A DNA stretch of 5,411 nt from assembly GCA_029880385.1 (NCBI GenBank), contig JAOUOM010000195.1, forward strand, positions 1 to 5,411, given 5' to 3'. The DNA is from Cyclobacteriaceae bacterium. GTDB taxonomy: Bacteria; Bacteroidota; Bacteroidia; Cytophagales; Cyclobacteriaceae. A program made the position numbers and the translations under genes. This document shows positions 1 through 5,411 of the stretch, piece by piece. Every line of letters begins with the position of its first letter. Position 1 is the stretch's first letter. The notes under the pieces are model-generated. The model saw only the letters and a list, made by a program, of their open reading frames with translations, searched no databases and was not told the origin of the DNA.

Positions 1-1013
1 TTGGCCTTGGCAATGGGAGTGTGGAAGCTGCTTGCAATCCCTTGATTGCGACTATTTTTCCTAACGAAAAGACGAAAATGCTGAACCGTTTCCATGTCTG
101 GTTTCCTGGCGGGATCGTCATGGGAGGCTTGCTCGCCTGGGTGCTTATGGATAACCTCAACATGAGCTGGCTTGTGCTTACTTCACTGTTGTTTATTCCC
201 CTTGCCTTGTATGGCTTCTTGTTTTTTGGACAAAAAATACCCGAAACCGAGCGTGTATCCAGTGGCGTTTCATACAAAGACATGCTGAAGAATGTAGGAG
301 CTCCCTATGTAATCATCGGTCTGGTACTGATCATGATCACCATCGCATCGGTTCCTTCTATTTCGGTCGACTTCTCTTCCATGATTACCTACATTGTGCT
401 GGGTATTATCCTGCTATTGATCGTGGTGGAAGGCCGTTTCGTTAATAAGGTTGGGCTACTATTCCCGTTTATGTTTTTGTGCATGTTCCTGACTGCCTCT
501 ACCGAATTGGGCACCAACCAGTGGATCAATGCTTTGCTTGAGAAAAGTGGCATTAGCCCCATGATCATCCTCGTGGTGATTACCGGTCTGATGGCCGTGG
601 GACGATTTTTTGCCGGGCCTCTGGTACACAGGCTCAACCCTACAGGGGTATTGTTGGGTTCGTCAGTATTTGCTGCCGGTGGCCTGTACTTTCTGAGCAT
701 TGCCGAAGGGGCCGGCATGACAATGGCCGCAGCAATCGTATTTGCCATCGGCGTTTGTTATTTCTGGCCAACCATGTTGGGTTTTGTAGCCGAATATGTG
801 CCCGAAAGTGGTGCATTGGGCTTGTCGATTTTGGGGGGCGCCGGAATGGTGGCCACGTCTATGGTTCTTCCTATTATGGGTAAATCAATTGACACCGCTG
901 GCCCACAAATGACCTTGAGCTACATGACGATATTGCCTGTCATCCTGATCGTGTTCTTTATCGGCTTGTATTTTTATATGAAGGGAAAACCCAAAGTATC
1001 GCTCCATGCATAA
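1..1013 (+). CDS. MFS family permease, probably sugar uptake (5' partial)
   Basis: This is an inner-membrane carrier of the major facilitator superfamily. It is cut by the left edge: the frame is open from base 3 (GLGNGSVEAACNPL...), so the GTG at 21 is an internal valine and not a start. About 330 residues follow that GTG. Family members are usually a little over 400 residues, so roughly 80-90 N-terminal residues (the first helices) are missing. About ten hydrophobic segments are visible, at roughly residues 26-42, 48-70, 94-110, 120-138, 147-160, 180-200, 208-226, 233-256, 266-286 and 302-320, counted from the GTG. Recognisable family signatures are AACNPL near the left end, TELGTNQW at 161-168 and a motif-A-like loop VGRFFAGPLVHR at 193-204. 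The style resembles Bacteroidota sugar MFS carriers (FucP-like), but the substrate cannot be read from the sequence. A strong terminator follows 24 bases after the TAA stop. The MFS assignment is firm and the sugar assignment is inference. Confidence 0.88.
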   Translation, partial: GLGNGSVEAACNPLIATIFPNEKTKMLNRFHVWFPGGIVMGGLLAWVLMDNLNMSWLVLTSLLFIPLALYGFLFFGQKIPETERVSSGVSYKDMLKNVGAPYVIIGLVLIMITIASVPSISVDFSSMITYIVLGIILLLIVVEGRFVNKVGLLFPFMFLCMFLTASTELGTNQWINALLEKSGISPMIILVVITGLMAVGRFFAGPLVHRLNPTGVLLGSSVFAAGGLYFLSIAEGAGMTMAAAIVFAIGVCYFWPTMLGFVAEYVPESGALGLSILGGAGMVATSMVLPIMGKSIDTAGPQMTLSYMTILPVILIVFFIGLYFYMKGKPKVSLHA

Positions 1014-1037
1014 ATAGTATTGGTTTAAAATAAACGC

Positions 1038-1073
1038 AAAAGCCTCCCTCATTTGATTTTGGGAGGCTTTTTT
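1038..1073 (+). terminator. Rho-independent terminator after the MFS gene
   Basis: An 8-bp perfect GC-rich stem pairs AGCCTCCC (1041-1048) with GGGAGGCT (1061-1068) around a 12-base loop. A-T pairs extend it by three to 1038 and 1071, and a T run covers 1068-1073. The A tract before the stem means it could also work in reverse, but no minus-strand gene ends here. It should end transcription of the permease gene. Confidence 0.9.
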
Positions 1074-1086
1074 ATACATTGAACTT

Positions 1087-2331
1087 ATGAAAAAGACATT
1101 CAATATCCTTTGGCTGGGCCTGCTAAGTATGTACTGCCAGCCTCCCACACCCATCGATTCCAGGCAGACCTCCTTTGTTTCGGTACGAGGATCGGAAATA
1201 CTGGACCCAAACGGAAACCCTGTCGTGCTACGCGGCACCAACCTGGGCAACTGGCTCCACCCGGAAGGCTATATGTTTAAATTCCAAAAAACCAGCTCCG
1301 CACACCTGATCGATGATGCCATCCGACAAATGGTGGGTCCTGGCAAAGCCACCGAGTTTTGGGATTTATTCCTTGAAAATTACGTAACGGCAGCCGATAT
1401 CCATTTCCTGAAAAGCATCGGGGTCAATCACCTTCGGGTGCCGTTCAATTACCTGATGCTATCAGGCGATACCTACCTGGGAGCAACCGACAGAGGCTAT
1501 CGGTACCTCGACCGTGTAATCGAATGGTGCCGACAGGAAGGCATATGGGTCGTACTCGACATGCATGCCGCACCCGGCGGGCAAACAGGCGACAACATCG
1601 ATGATAGCTTTGGGTATCCGTTTTTGTTTACAGACAGTACCAGCCAGGCACAGACCGTGGCACTGTGGGGCGAAATCGCCAAACGATACCGGGATGACCC
1701 GACAGTTATCGGATATGACCTGCTGAATGAGCCCATCGCCCATTATTTTTCAGCAGATTTTGAAAAGTTAAACCCGGAGCTGGAAAAGCTCTATCGACGC
1801 ATCGTTTCGGCCATTCGCGAATCCGATAATAATCACCTGGTATTTTTGGGAGGTGCCCAGTGGAATACCAATTTCAAGGTATTTGGTGCTCCCTTTGACG
1901 ACAAAGCCGTATATACTTTTCACAAATACTGGATGCCGCCGGAAGTAGAACAAATACAGGAGTATCTGGACTTTCGGGATAGGTACCAAGTACCCATCTA
2001 CATGGGAGAGTCAGGAGAAAATACGGATGAATGGGTAGCTCAATTCCGGCAGTTACTGGATGACCAGGGTGTCCATTGGTGTTTTTGGCCCTATAAAAAG
2101 ATGGACAATACACGGGGCGTGATGAATTTTTACCGCCCCGAAGGGTATGACAAAATCATAGACTTTGCAGAAGGGGACCGAGCCAGTTATGCAGCCATCC
2201 GTCAGGCTCAGCCCGATCCGGATTCAGCTTTTGCTATCCTTCGTCAATTTGCAGAAAATTCCGGATTTGAACATTGCTATCCCAACACAGGCTATATCGA
2301 TGCGCTTGGCTTTGAGGTAAAAGCAAATTAA
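1087..2331 (+). CDS. Exported glycoside hydrolase family 5 (beta-glucanase/cellulase superfamily)
   Basis: This is a retaining GH5 hydrolase with a (beta/alpha)8 barrel, 414 residues, likely acting on a beta-linked glucan or glycoside outside the cytoplasm. The family residues are all in place: the RGTNLGNWL segment (49-57), Arg117 in LRVPF, His160 in DMHAAPGG, the NEP motif with acid/base Glu215 (codon 1729-1731), His279 and Tyr281 in FHKYW, nucleophile Glu308 in YMGESG (codon 2008-2010), and Trp334 in WCFWPY. The NLGNWL opening recalls exo-beta-1,3-glucanase-like members (COG2730), but subfamily and substrate are not determinable here. The ATG at 1087 is the first ATG after an in-frame TGA at 1054 and gives a short KK-plus-hydrophobic signal peptide. 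Cys17 followed by Gln-Pro-Pro could be a lipidation site, but SMYC is a poor lipobox. The tail after the barrel (about 360-414) is typical of related enzymes. No carbohydrate-binding module and no type IX sorting domain are seen. No Shine-Dalgarno sequence is evident, as is usual in Bacteroidota. The gene is convergent with the next one. Confidence 0.93.
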   Translation: MKKTFNILWLGLLSMYCQPPTPIDSRQTSFVSVRGSEILDPNGNPVVLRGTNLGNWLHPEGYMFKFQKTSSAHLIDDAIRQMVGPGKATEFWDLFLENYVTAADIHFLKSIGVNHLRVPFNYLMLSGDTYLGATDRGYRYLDRVIEWCRQEGIWVVLDMHAAPGGQTGDNIDDSFGYPFLFTDSTSQAQTVALWGEIAKRYRDDPTVIGYDLLNEPIAHYFSADFEKLNPELEKLYRRIVSAIRESDNNHLVFLGGAQWNTNFKVFGAPFDDKAVYTFHKYWMPPEVEQIQEYLDFRDRYQVPIYMGESGENTDEWVAQFRQLLDDQGVHWCFWPYKKMDNTRGVMNFYRPEGYDKIIDFAEGDRASYAAIRQAQPDPDSAFAILRQFAENSGFEHCYPNTGYIDALGFEVKAN

Positions 2332-2341
2332 AAAACCACAG

Positions 2342-2371
2342 AAAAGGGGGGGGGGGTTATCCCCTCTTTTT
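2342..2371. terminator. Possible bidirectional terminator hairpin between convergent genes
   Basis: GGGG (2353-2356), loop TTAT and CCCC (2361-2364) can pair, with an A run before (2342-2345) and TCTTTTT after. Both arms therefore end in A/T tracts suited to termination in either direction. The long G run lets the stem slide, and AAAAGGGG can pair imperfectly with CCCCTCTTTT. The hairpin overlaps the last codons and stop of the minus-strand gene. The convergent layout favours a shared terminator, but the stem is short. Confidence 0.4.
2346..2356. repeat. Homopolymer run of 11 G
   Basis: Eleven consecutive G (C on the minus strand) lie 14 bases after the GH5 stop and directly abut the stop codon of the minus-strand gene. 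The run is non-coding for both genes, so length changes would not shift either reading frame. It may be a true slippery tract or a length-uncertain sequencing region. Confidence 0.9.
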
Positions 2372-2965
2372 CCTGAGATCGTCCAGGTTGTTGATGGCTG
2401 TTTGTAGCTCCCGCTTCAGTTTGACCTGTTTTTCACGTGCATGCTCCCTGTACTCCTCGTACTCTTTTACTACTTTTTGATGGTCACGCTGGCATTGGGA
2501 TGTGACCACATGGCTTCTTTTGTACATCAGAAATACAAATCCTGCTAGTACTGACAGGCCCACAATAATGATCCACACAAAAAAATGATAGGCGATTTTG
2601 TTGAAATTGATGCCAAAAAACAAAATGCTGTTGTTGGTTTTCAGGCTTTCGGACAATTCGTGCTTCACTGAATCCAACTCACGTTTTCCTTCCGCTATTT
2701 CAGTGGACAAGCTTGCTTTTTGGGCTTGCAACTCCTGGATTTGGGAAGTTTGCTGTCGAATAGTATCACGTACCTGATCCCAAAAATGATCCAGTCGCGT
2801 GGTGCGGATCACCTTGTATACGTCGTAGGTTTCACTCGAAGCCTTTAATTCTTTGTATTGATCGTCCAGGGTAACAGCCTCCTGCGCTTGGGCTGTAAAA
2901 AATCCGGCAAAAACAATGAATAGAAAAAAAATGGGTAGAAGTGCAGCGCGTAAATAAAGTCTCAT
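2357..2965 (-). CDS. Conserved Bacteroidota envelope protein: signal peptide, coiled coil, one TM helix, cytoplasmic coiled coil
   Basis: A 202-residue protein of unknown function. Residues 1-27 look like a signal peptide with a plausible cleavage after AQA (27). Residues 28-68 hold a charged segment with SSETYDVYKVIRTTRLDHFW (44-62 or so). Residues 69-110 are rich in Q, E, K and L with heptad-like spacing, so probably a coiled coil. A hydrophobic helix spans about 124-148 and is followed by YKRSH, placing the C terminus in the cytoplasm by the positive-inside rule. Residues 155-202 form a second highly charged helix including REKQVKLKRELQTA (177-190). I recall similar Bacteroidota proteins carrying the database name 'tRNA (guanine-N1)-methyltransferase'. 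Nothing here resembles a methyltransferase fold, and that name should not be copied. The gene lies 30 bases downstream of the LRR gene in the same frame and is probably co-transcribed with it. A scaffold or signal-relay role is inference only. Confidence 0.82.
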   Translation of the reverse strand: MRLYLRAALLPIFFLFIVFAGFFTAQAQEAVTLDDQYKELKASSETYDVYKVIRTTRLDHFWDQVRDTIRQQTSQIQELQAQKASLSTEIAEGKRELDSVKHELSESLKTNNSILFFGINFNKIAYHFFVWIIIVGLSVLAGFVFLMYKRSHVVTSQCQRDHQKVVKEYEEYREHAREKQVKLKRELQTAINNLDDLRKKRG

Positions 2966-2995
2966 AGCTCTTATAAAAATAATAATACAGTAAAT
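2966..2995 (-). other. AT-rich spacer within the LRR / coiled-coil operon
   Basis: This 30-base gap separates the TAA of the LRR gene from the ATG of the coiled-coil gene. It holds no hairpin terminator and no convincing Bacteroidota promoter (TTTG / TAnnTTTG), which supports co-transcription. A weak AAGAG lies just before the ATG. The gap is exactly ten codons long with no stop, so the downstream frame is open right back to the upstream TAA. Confidence 0.6.
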
Positions 2996-5411
2996 TTAAT
3001 AATACGTGACCGTACAATCCGGAAATCGCACGTTAAACTCTTCCAATTTGTTCTCACTGATCCGGGTGTTGTAGCATATCAATTCTTGTAAATTAAGCAA
3101 ATCAAAGAGCCAGGCCAATTGCCACACCTTGGTATTGCTGATATTCAGGTGGCTCAATGCCGAAAGCCCTTCCAACGGTTTCAGACTTTTGATTTGAGTG
3201 CCCGAACAATTTAGTTTTTTAAGCCCATACAAACGCGAGATTGGCCTAAGATCTTCTACCGGGGTATTTGAAAGGGTCAGCTCTTCCAGTTGTGGCATGT
3301 CGGCAAGTGGCGAGAGGTCAGCCAGCGGCCCTTCCGAACATTCCACTGACTTGAGGTATGGCATGTCCGTGACGGGTGCGAGCGAAGTGACCTGTGTCGC
3401 ACGGACACGAAGTTTTTCCAATCGTATAAACGCAGATACTGGTTCCAAATCCCGGATTTGACCACTGATCGCCAGTTCTCTTTGCTCAATCAGGCGGTGC
3501 AGGTGCTCTGAATCGGGTGACTGATCAATTTTTGCCATCAGCGCATTTTTCCAGCTTTCATCCAATCCCTGCCACCAGCTTTTCAATATTGCGGTTTGAT
3601 AGATCAGCACCGTTTGTTCATTGGTAACCAAGAATTGCCGGGCTTGAGCGTCCGTTAGACCACTACCATCCAGGTTAATATAGGATAGGCGGGCCATTCG
3701 GTTAAGAGGTGAAAGGTTTGTCACTTTTGCCCCCTCAAGATCGAGGTAGGCCAGGTTCAGACATGCCGACAAAGGTGACACATCCGTAATGGGCAGGTTT
3801 TTTGCCTGCAGCGTAACCATTTCACTCAAATCCGCTGCAAAATCCAACGAAGCAAACGGGTTGTCACTGATGTTGAGATAGGTAAGCCCGCTAAACAGCC
3901 GCAAAGGCTCTCCTGAATCCAGCCCAAATCCTTCAAGGGAGAGTGAGTCACTTTGGAGAAACTGGATAAGCCCTTCCCTGGATGGTGAGGCATCCCAGCC
4001 GGCAATACGTGAAAATGCCTGTTGCCAGGGACGGGAAAGCCCTTCCCACCAGGCCATGATCCGTGCCGTATTGGTGATGACCAGTATACGGGGGTTTTTC
4101 TTCATAAAGGCAGTAGCCGTACGATCCGATATCCCCGAAAAATCCACATATATTTTTTTCAGGGGTACGTTGCCCGAAAGAGGTGACAGGTCATCTATCT
4201 GGGTATGGTTGGCCGAAAGTGTTTGTAAGGCCTTATGCCCTTTTAATGGATCCAGTTTTTTGATATAGGTATTGGAAATATTGAGTTCCCTTAATGACGT
4301 AAGGGATTCGATACCCATCAATCCGGGGATATTGGTATGATCCAGGTTTAGGTATTCCAGGCGGGTCAGGGGTGACAGCACCGAAAGGTTGTCCATTACC
4401 GAATGTGAAAGGTTGAGTTTTTTCAGGTTTGTCAGGGAACCCACCGGGCTGAAATCAAATGAAATACTGTGGGATGACTGTAACTCCGTAAGGCCGGAAA
4501 GGTAACGCAGGGGAGACAGATCACTTGTCCTTGTCTCACTGATGTCCAGTATTTTCAAATTCCTGAAGTACTCCATGACCCGGAGATCGCTCACCGGCGT
4601 CCGCGCAATATGAAGTTCTTCCAGGTTGAGGGCATAGCGCAAAGGTGTCAATTCTTCAATGGCCGTTTTTTCCAGGTTTACATACCGCAGGTTACGAAGC
4701 ATGGCCAGTGGGGTCGCATCATCCACCCATTCATTGCCAGCAATATTCAAACTATCGAGACGAAGCAGGTTGGTCAGCTGATACATTTCGGGTTTTTCCC
4801 TGTCGGTGCGGAGGATCGATCGGAATACATCTGCCCAGCCTTTTGACAAGTCTGCCCACCATTCGGTCAGGGCTTGTTCCCTGCTTATTTTGGTCGTATA
4901 AACGCTTACTATTTGCAGGCCCCCTTCAGGGTCAACGTTGATTTCCAAAAACCGGTCGACGGTATTGCTGACAGCCTCCCCTTCCAGTGATATTCCGGTT
5001 AGTTTACTTACAAAAGAAACCAGGTAGTAGGGTTTTCCGGTTTCGGAAATATCCCTGCGAATGTCGATTTCCTGAAAGTCGAACGAAACGCGCCGAAAAA
5101 AGAAGTCCACATCCCGAAGGTAAGCCTGTACATTTTTGTTGGTAATAGCCTTCCGGTCAATCATCAGGTCGTCCTCGATCTGGACGTTGGCATCTTTAAA
5201 TACCTTGGCATAGCTCTCCTGAATGATCACTTCTTTTTCCATCACCGGAGTAGTGGCCGAACCAATGTTGTTGAGCAAAAACCGGTAGTAGTTGACCAGT
5301 CCCTGGGCTTTGGCAATCATGGGGTCTTCACTGGAAGAAGACGGATTTTGTGCCGCCGAAAGAAGGGCAGTGAAAATAAGAAAAAATAAAAGGACAGTCG
5401 TTAGGGTACCC
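2996..5411 (-). CDS. Secreted or periplasmic leucine-rich-repeat protein with three WW-motif/LRR modules (5' partial)
   Basis: Function unknown; the LRR surface suggests protein or ligand binding outside the cytoplasm. The first in-window ATG is at 5320 (774 residues from there), but the frame stays open for 30 more codons to the right edge and encodes a hydrophobic signal-peptide core (VLLFFLIFTALLSAAQ). The real start is therefore beyond 5411 and only a few residues are probably missing. Counting from the ATG at 5320, residues 1-145 form a mixed alpha/beta domain (IQEDD-type acidic segment at 48-51, YLRDVDFFFRRVSFDF at 67-82) that I recall in other Bacteroidota surface proteins but cannot name. 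Then come three modules beginning at Trp-Trp 154/155, 424/425 and 582/583, each followed by 22-residue LRRs of the form LxxLxLxxTxIxDLSPLxxLxx (SDS22/internalin-like), about 10, 5 and 7 units. The protein ends in a capping segment (CTVTYY), without a type IX sorting domain, lipobox or TM helix. It is probably first gene of an operon with the coiled-coil membrane protein. Confidence 0.9.
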   Translation of the reverse strand, partial: GTLTTVLLFFLIFTALLSAAQNPSSSSEDPMIAKAQGLVNYYRFLLNNIGSATTPVMEKEVIIQESYAKVFKDANVQIEDDLMIDRKAITNKNVQAYLRDVDFFFRRVSFDFQEIDIRRDISETGKPYYLVSFVSKLTGISLEGEAVSNTVDRFLEINVDPEGGLQIVSVYTTKISREQALTEWWADLSKGWADVFRSILRTDREKPEMYQLTNLLRLDSLNIAGNEWVDDATPLAMLRNLRYVNLEKTAIEELTPLRYALNLEELHIARTPVSDLRVMEYFRNLKILDISETRTSDLSPLRYLSGLTELQSSHSISFDFSPVGSLTNLKKLNLSHSVMDNLSVLSPLTRLEYLNLDHTNIPGLMGIESLTSLRELNISNTYIKKLDPLKGHKALQTLSANHTQIDDLSPLSGNVPLKKIYVDFSGISDRTATAFMKKNPRILVITNTARIMAWWEGLSRPWQQAFSRIAGWDASPSREGLIQFLQSDSLSLEGFGLDSGEPLRLFSGLTYLNISDNPFASLDFAADLSEMVTLQAKNLPITDVSPLSACLNLAYLDLEGAKVTNLSPLNRMARLSYINLDGSGLTDAQARQFLVTNEQTVLIYQTAILKSWWQGLDESWKNALMAKIDQSPDSEHLHRLIEQRELAISGQIRDLEPVSAFIRLEKLRVRATQVTSLAPVTDMPYLKSVECSEGPLADLSPLADMPQLEELTLSNTPVEDLRPISRLYGLKKLNCSGTQIKSLKPLEGLSALSHLNISNTKVWQLAWLFDLLNLQELICYNTRISENKLEEFNVRFPDCTVTYY
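2999..3598 (-). repeat. LRR module C (WW helix, about 7 LRRs, terminal cap)
   Basis: Residues 575-774. The module opens with SWWQGLDESWKNAL (581-594). After a degenerate first unit (about 615-633), LRRs start at 634, 656, 678, 700, 722 and 744 in exact 22-residue register. The last unit has Phe762 and PDCTVTYY, aligned with the caps of A and B, and the protein then stops where the next WW helix would begin. Confidence 0.86.
3599..4072 (-). repeat. LRR module B (WW helix, about 5 LRRs, cap)
   Basis: Residues 417-574. The module opens with AWWEGLSRPWQQAF (423-436). After a degenerate first unit (about 457-478), LRRs start at 479, 501, 523 and 545 in exact 22-residue register. The closing unit has Phe563 and NEQTVLIY, matching the cap of module A. 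It is the shortest module. Confidence 0.86.
4073..4885 (-). repeat. LRR module A (WW helix, about 10 LRRs, cap)
   Basis: Residues 146-416. The module opens with EWWADLSKGWADVF (153-166). LRR units begin at Leu188, then at 211, 233, 255, 277, 299, 321, 343, 365 and 387, an exact 22-residue step after the first. The closing unit at 387 carries Phe405 and the NPRILVIT segment. The repeats are diverged at DNA level although DLSPL-type codons recur about every 66 bases. Confidence 0.88.
4886..5320 (-). other. N-terminal uncharacterised domain of the LRR protein
   Basis: Residues 1-145 after the ATG at 5320. An opening helix (GLVNYYRFLLNNIG, 7-20) is followed by an acidic and aromatic region and then probable beta strands (YYLVSFVSKLTGISLEG, 98-114; RFLEINVD, 123-130; LQIVSVYTT, 135-143). 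The last strand runs directly into the first WW motif. No catalytic signature was recognised. I recall similar N-terminal regions on other Bacteroidota exported proteins, but without a named family. Confidence 0.5.
5351..5411 (-). other. Signal peptide coding segment of the LRR protein (partial)
   Basis: Reading in frame from the right edge gives Gly-Thr-Leu-Thr-Thr, a strongly hydrophobic stretch, then LLSAAQNP. A cleavage after Ala-Ala (codon 5351-5353) fits signal peptidase I. There is no Cys, so this is not a lipoprotein. A short SSSSEDP linker follows. The basic N-terminal region and the initiator Met must lie beyond base 5411. Confidence 0.8.

Noticed and set aside
21..23. GTG as the start codon of the permease
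   Set aside because: The frame is open to the left edge and the residues before it (GLGNGS) continue the conserved MFS helix, so this is an internal codon of a truncated gene.
389..748. Minus-strand 119-codon open frame inside the permease
   Set aside because: It is antisense to clear transmembrane coding sequence and its composition is a shadow of that.
885..1250. Minus-strand 121-codon open frame
   Set aside because: It runs antisense across the permease end, the terminator and the GH5 signal peptide, and has no domain character.
1462..2113. Several minus-strand open frames of 73-93 codons inside the GH5 gene
   Set aside because: All overlap conserved GH5 catalytic regions and none resembles a protein family.
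2357..2965. tRNA (guanine-N1)-methyltransferase
   Set aside because: I recall this name on similar proteins, but this one has a signal peptide, a TM helix and coiled coils and no methyltransferase motifs.
2999..4885. DNA-level tandem repeat or CRISPR-like array from the recurring GGTGACAGG-type words
   Set aside because: The recurring words are codons for the DLSPL part of each LRR at 66-base steps, and the units are diverged with no identical repeat or spacer structure.
3198..4941. Short plus-strand open frames opposite the LRR gene
   Set aside because: The 22-residue register of the minus-strand LRRs proves that strand is coding; the plus-strand frames are by-products of the repeats.
5405..5410. 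GGTACC (KpnI site) at the right edge as a cloning junction
   Set aside because: A six-base palindrome is common by chance and lies inside a continuous signal-peptide frame.

Overview
The window looks like a piece of a Bacteroidota chromosome, most plausibly Cytophagales. This rests on recall of protein families (a Bacteroidota-type MFS carrier, a GH5 enzyme, an LRR protein and a coiled-coil membrane protein with close relatives in that group) and on the absence of strong Shine-Dalgarno sequences before the genes. No 16S or other taxonomic marker is present, so the placement is inference. No rRNA, tRNA, CRISPR array or mobile element was seen. Coding density is high and no stretch over 300 bases lacks a gene.

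Layout. Bases 1-1013 (+) hold the 3' three-quarters or so of an MFS permease gene cut by the left edge. A clear rho-independent terminator lies at 1038-1073. Only 13 bases later, 1087-2331 (+) encodes an exported GH5 glycoside hydrolase with a complete set of catalytic residues. The GH5 gene converges on a minus-strand pair. The 25-base gap between them carries an uninterrupted run of 11 G and a possible two-way hairpin.

The minus-strand pair reads right to left. First comes a large secreted leucine-rich-repeat protein (2996 to beyond 5411), whose true start lies outside the window because an in-frame signal peptide continues to the edge. After 30 bases comes a 202-residue protein (2357-2965) with a signal peptide, a predicted periplasmic coiled coil, one transmembrane helix and a charged cytoplasmic coiled coil. 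The two are probably one operon and may work together in the cell envelope.

The most interesting object is the LRR protein. It is built from three successive modules, each opening with a 'WWxxL...W' helical motif, continuing with 22-residue LRRs in nearly perfect register (about 10, 5 and 7 units), and closing with the same capping segment. The MFS and GH5 genes would fit use of an extracellular glucan-like sugar, but the terminator separates them and no SusC/SusD pair is visible, so a joint role is only a suggestion.
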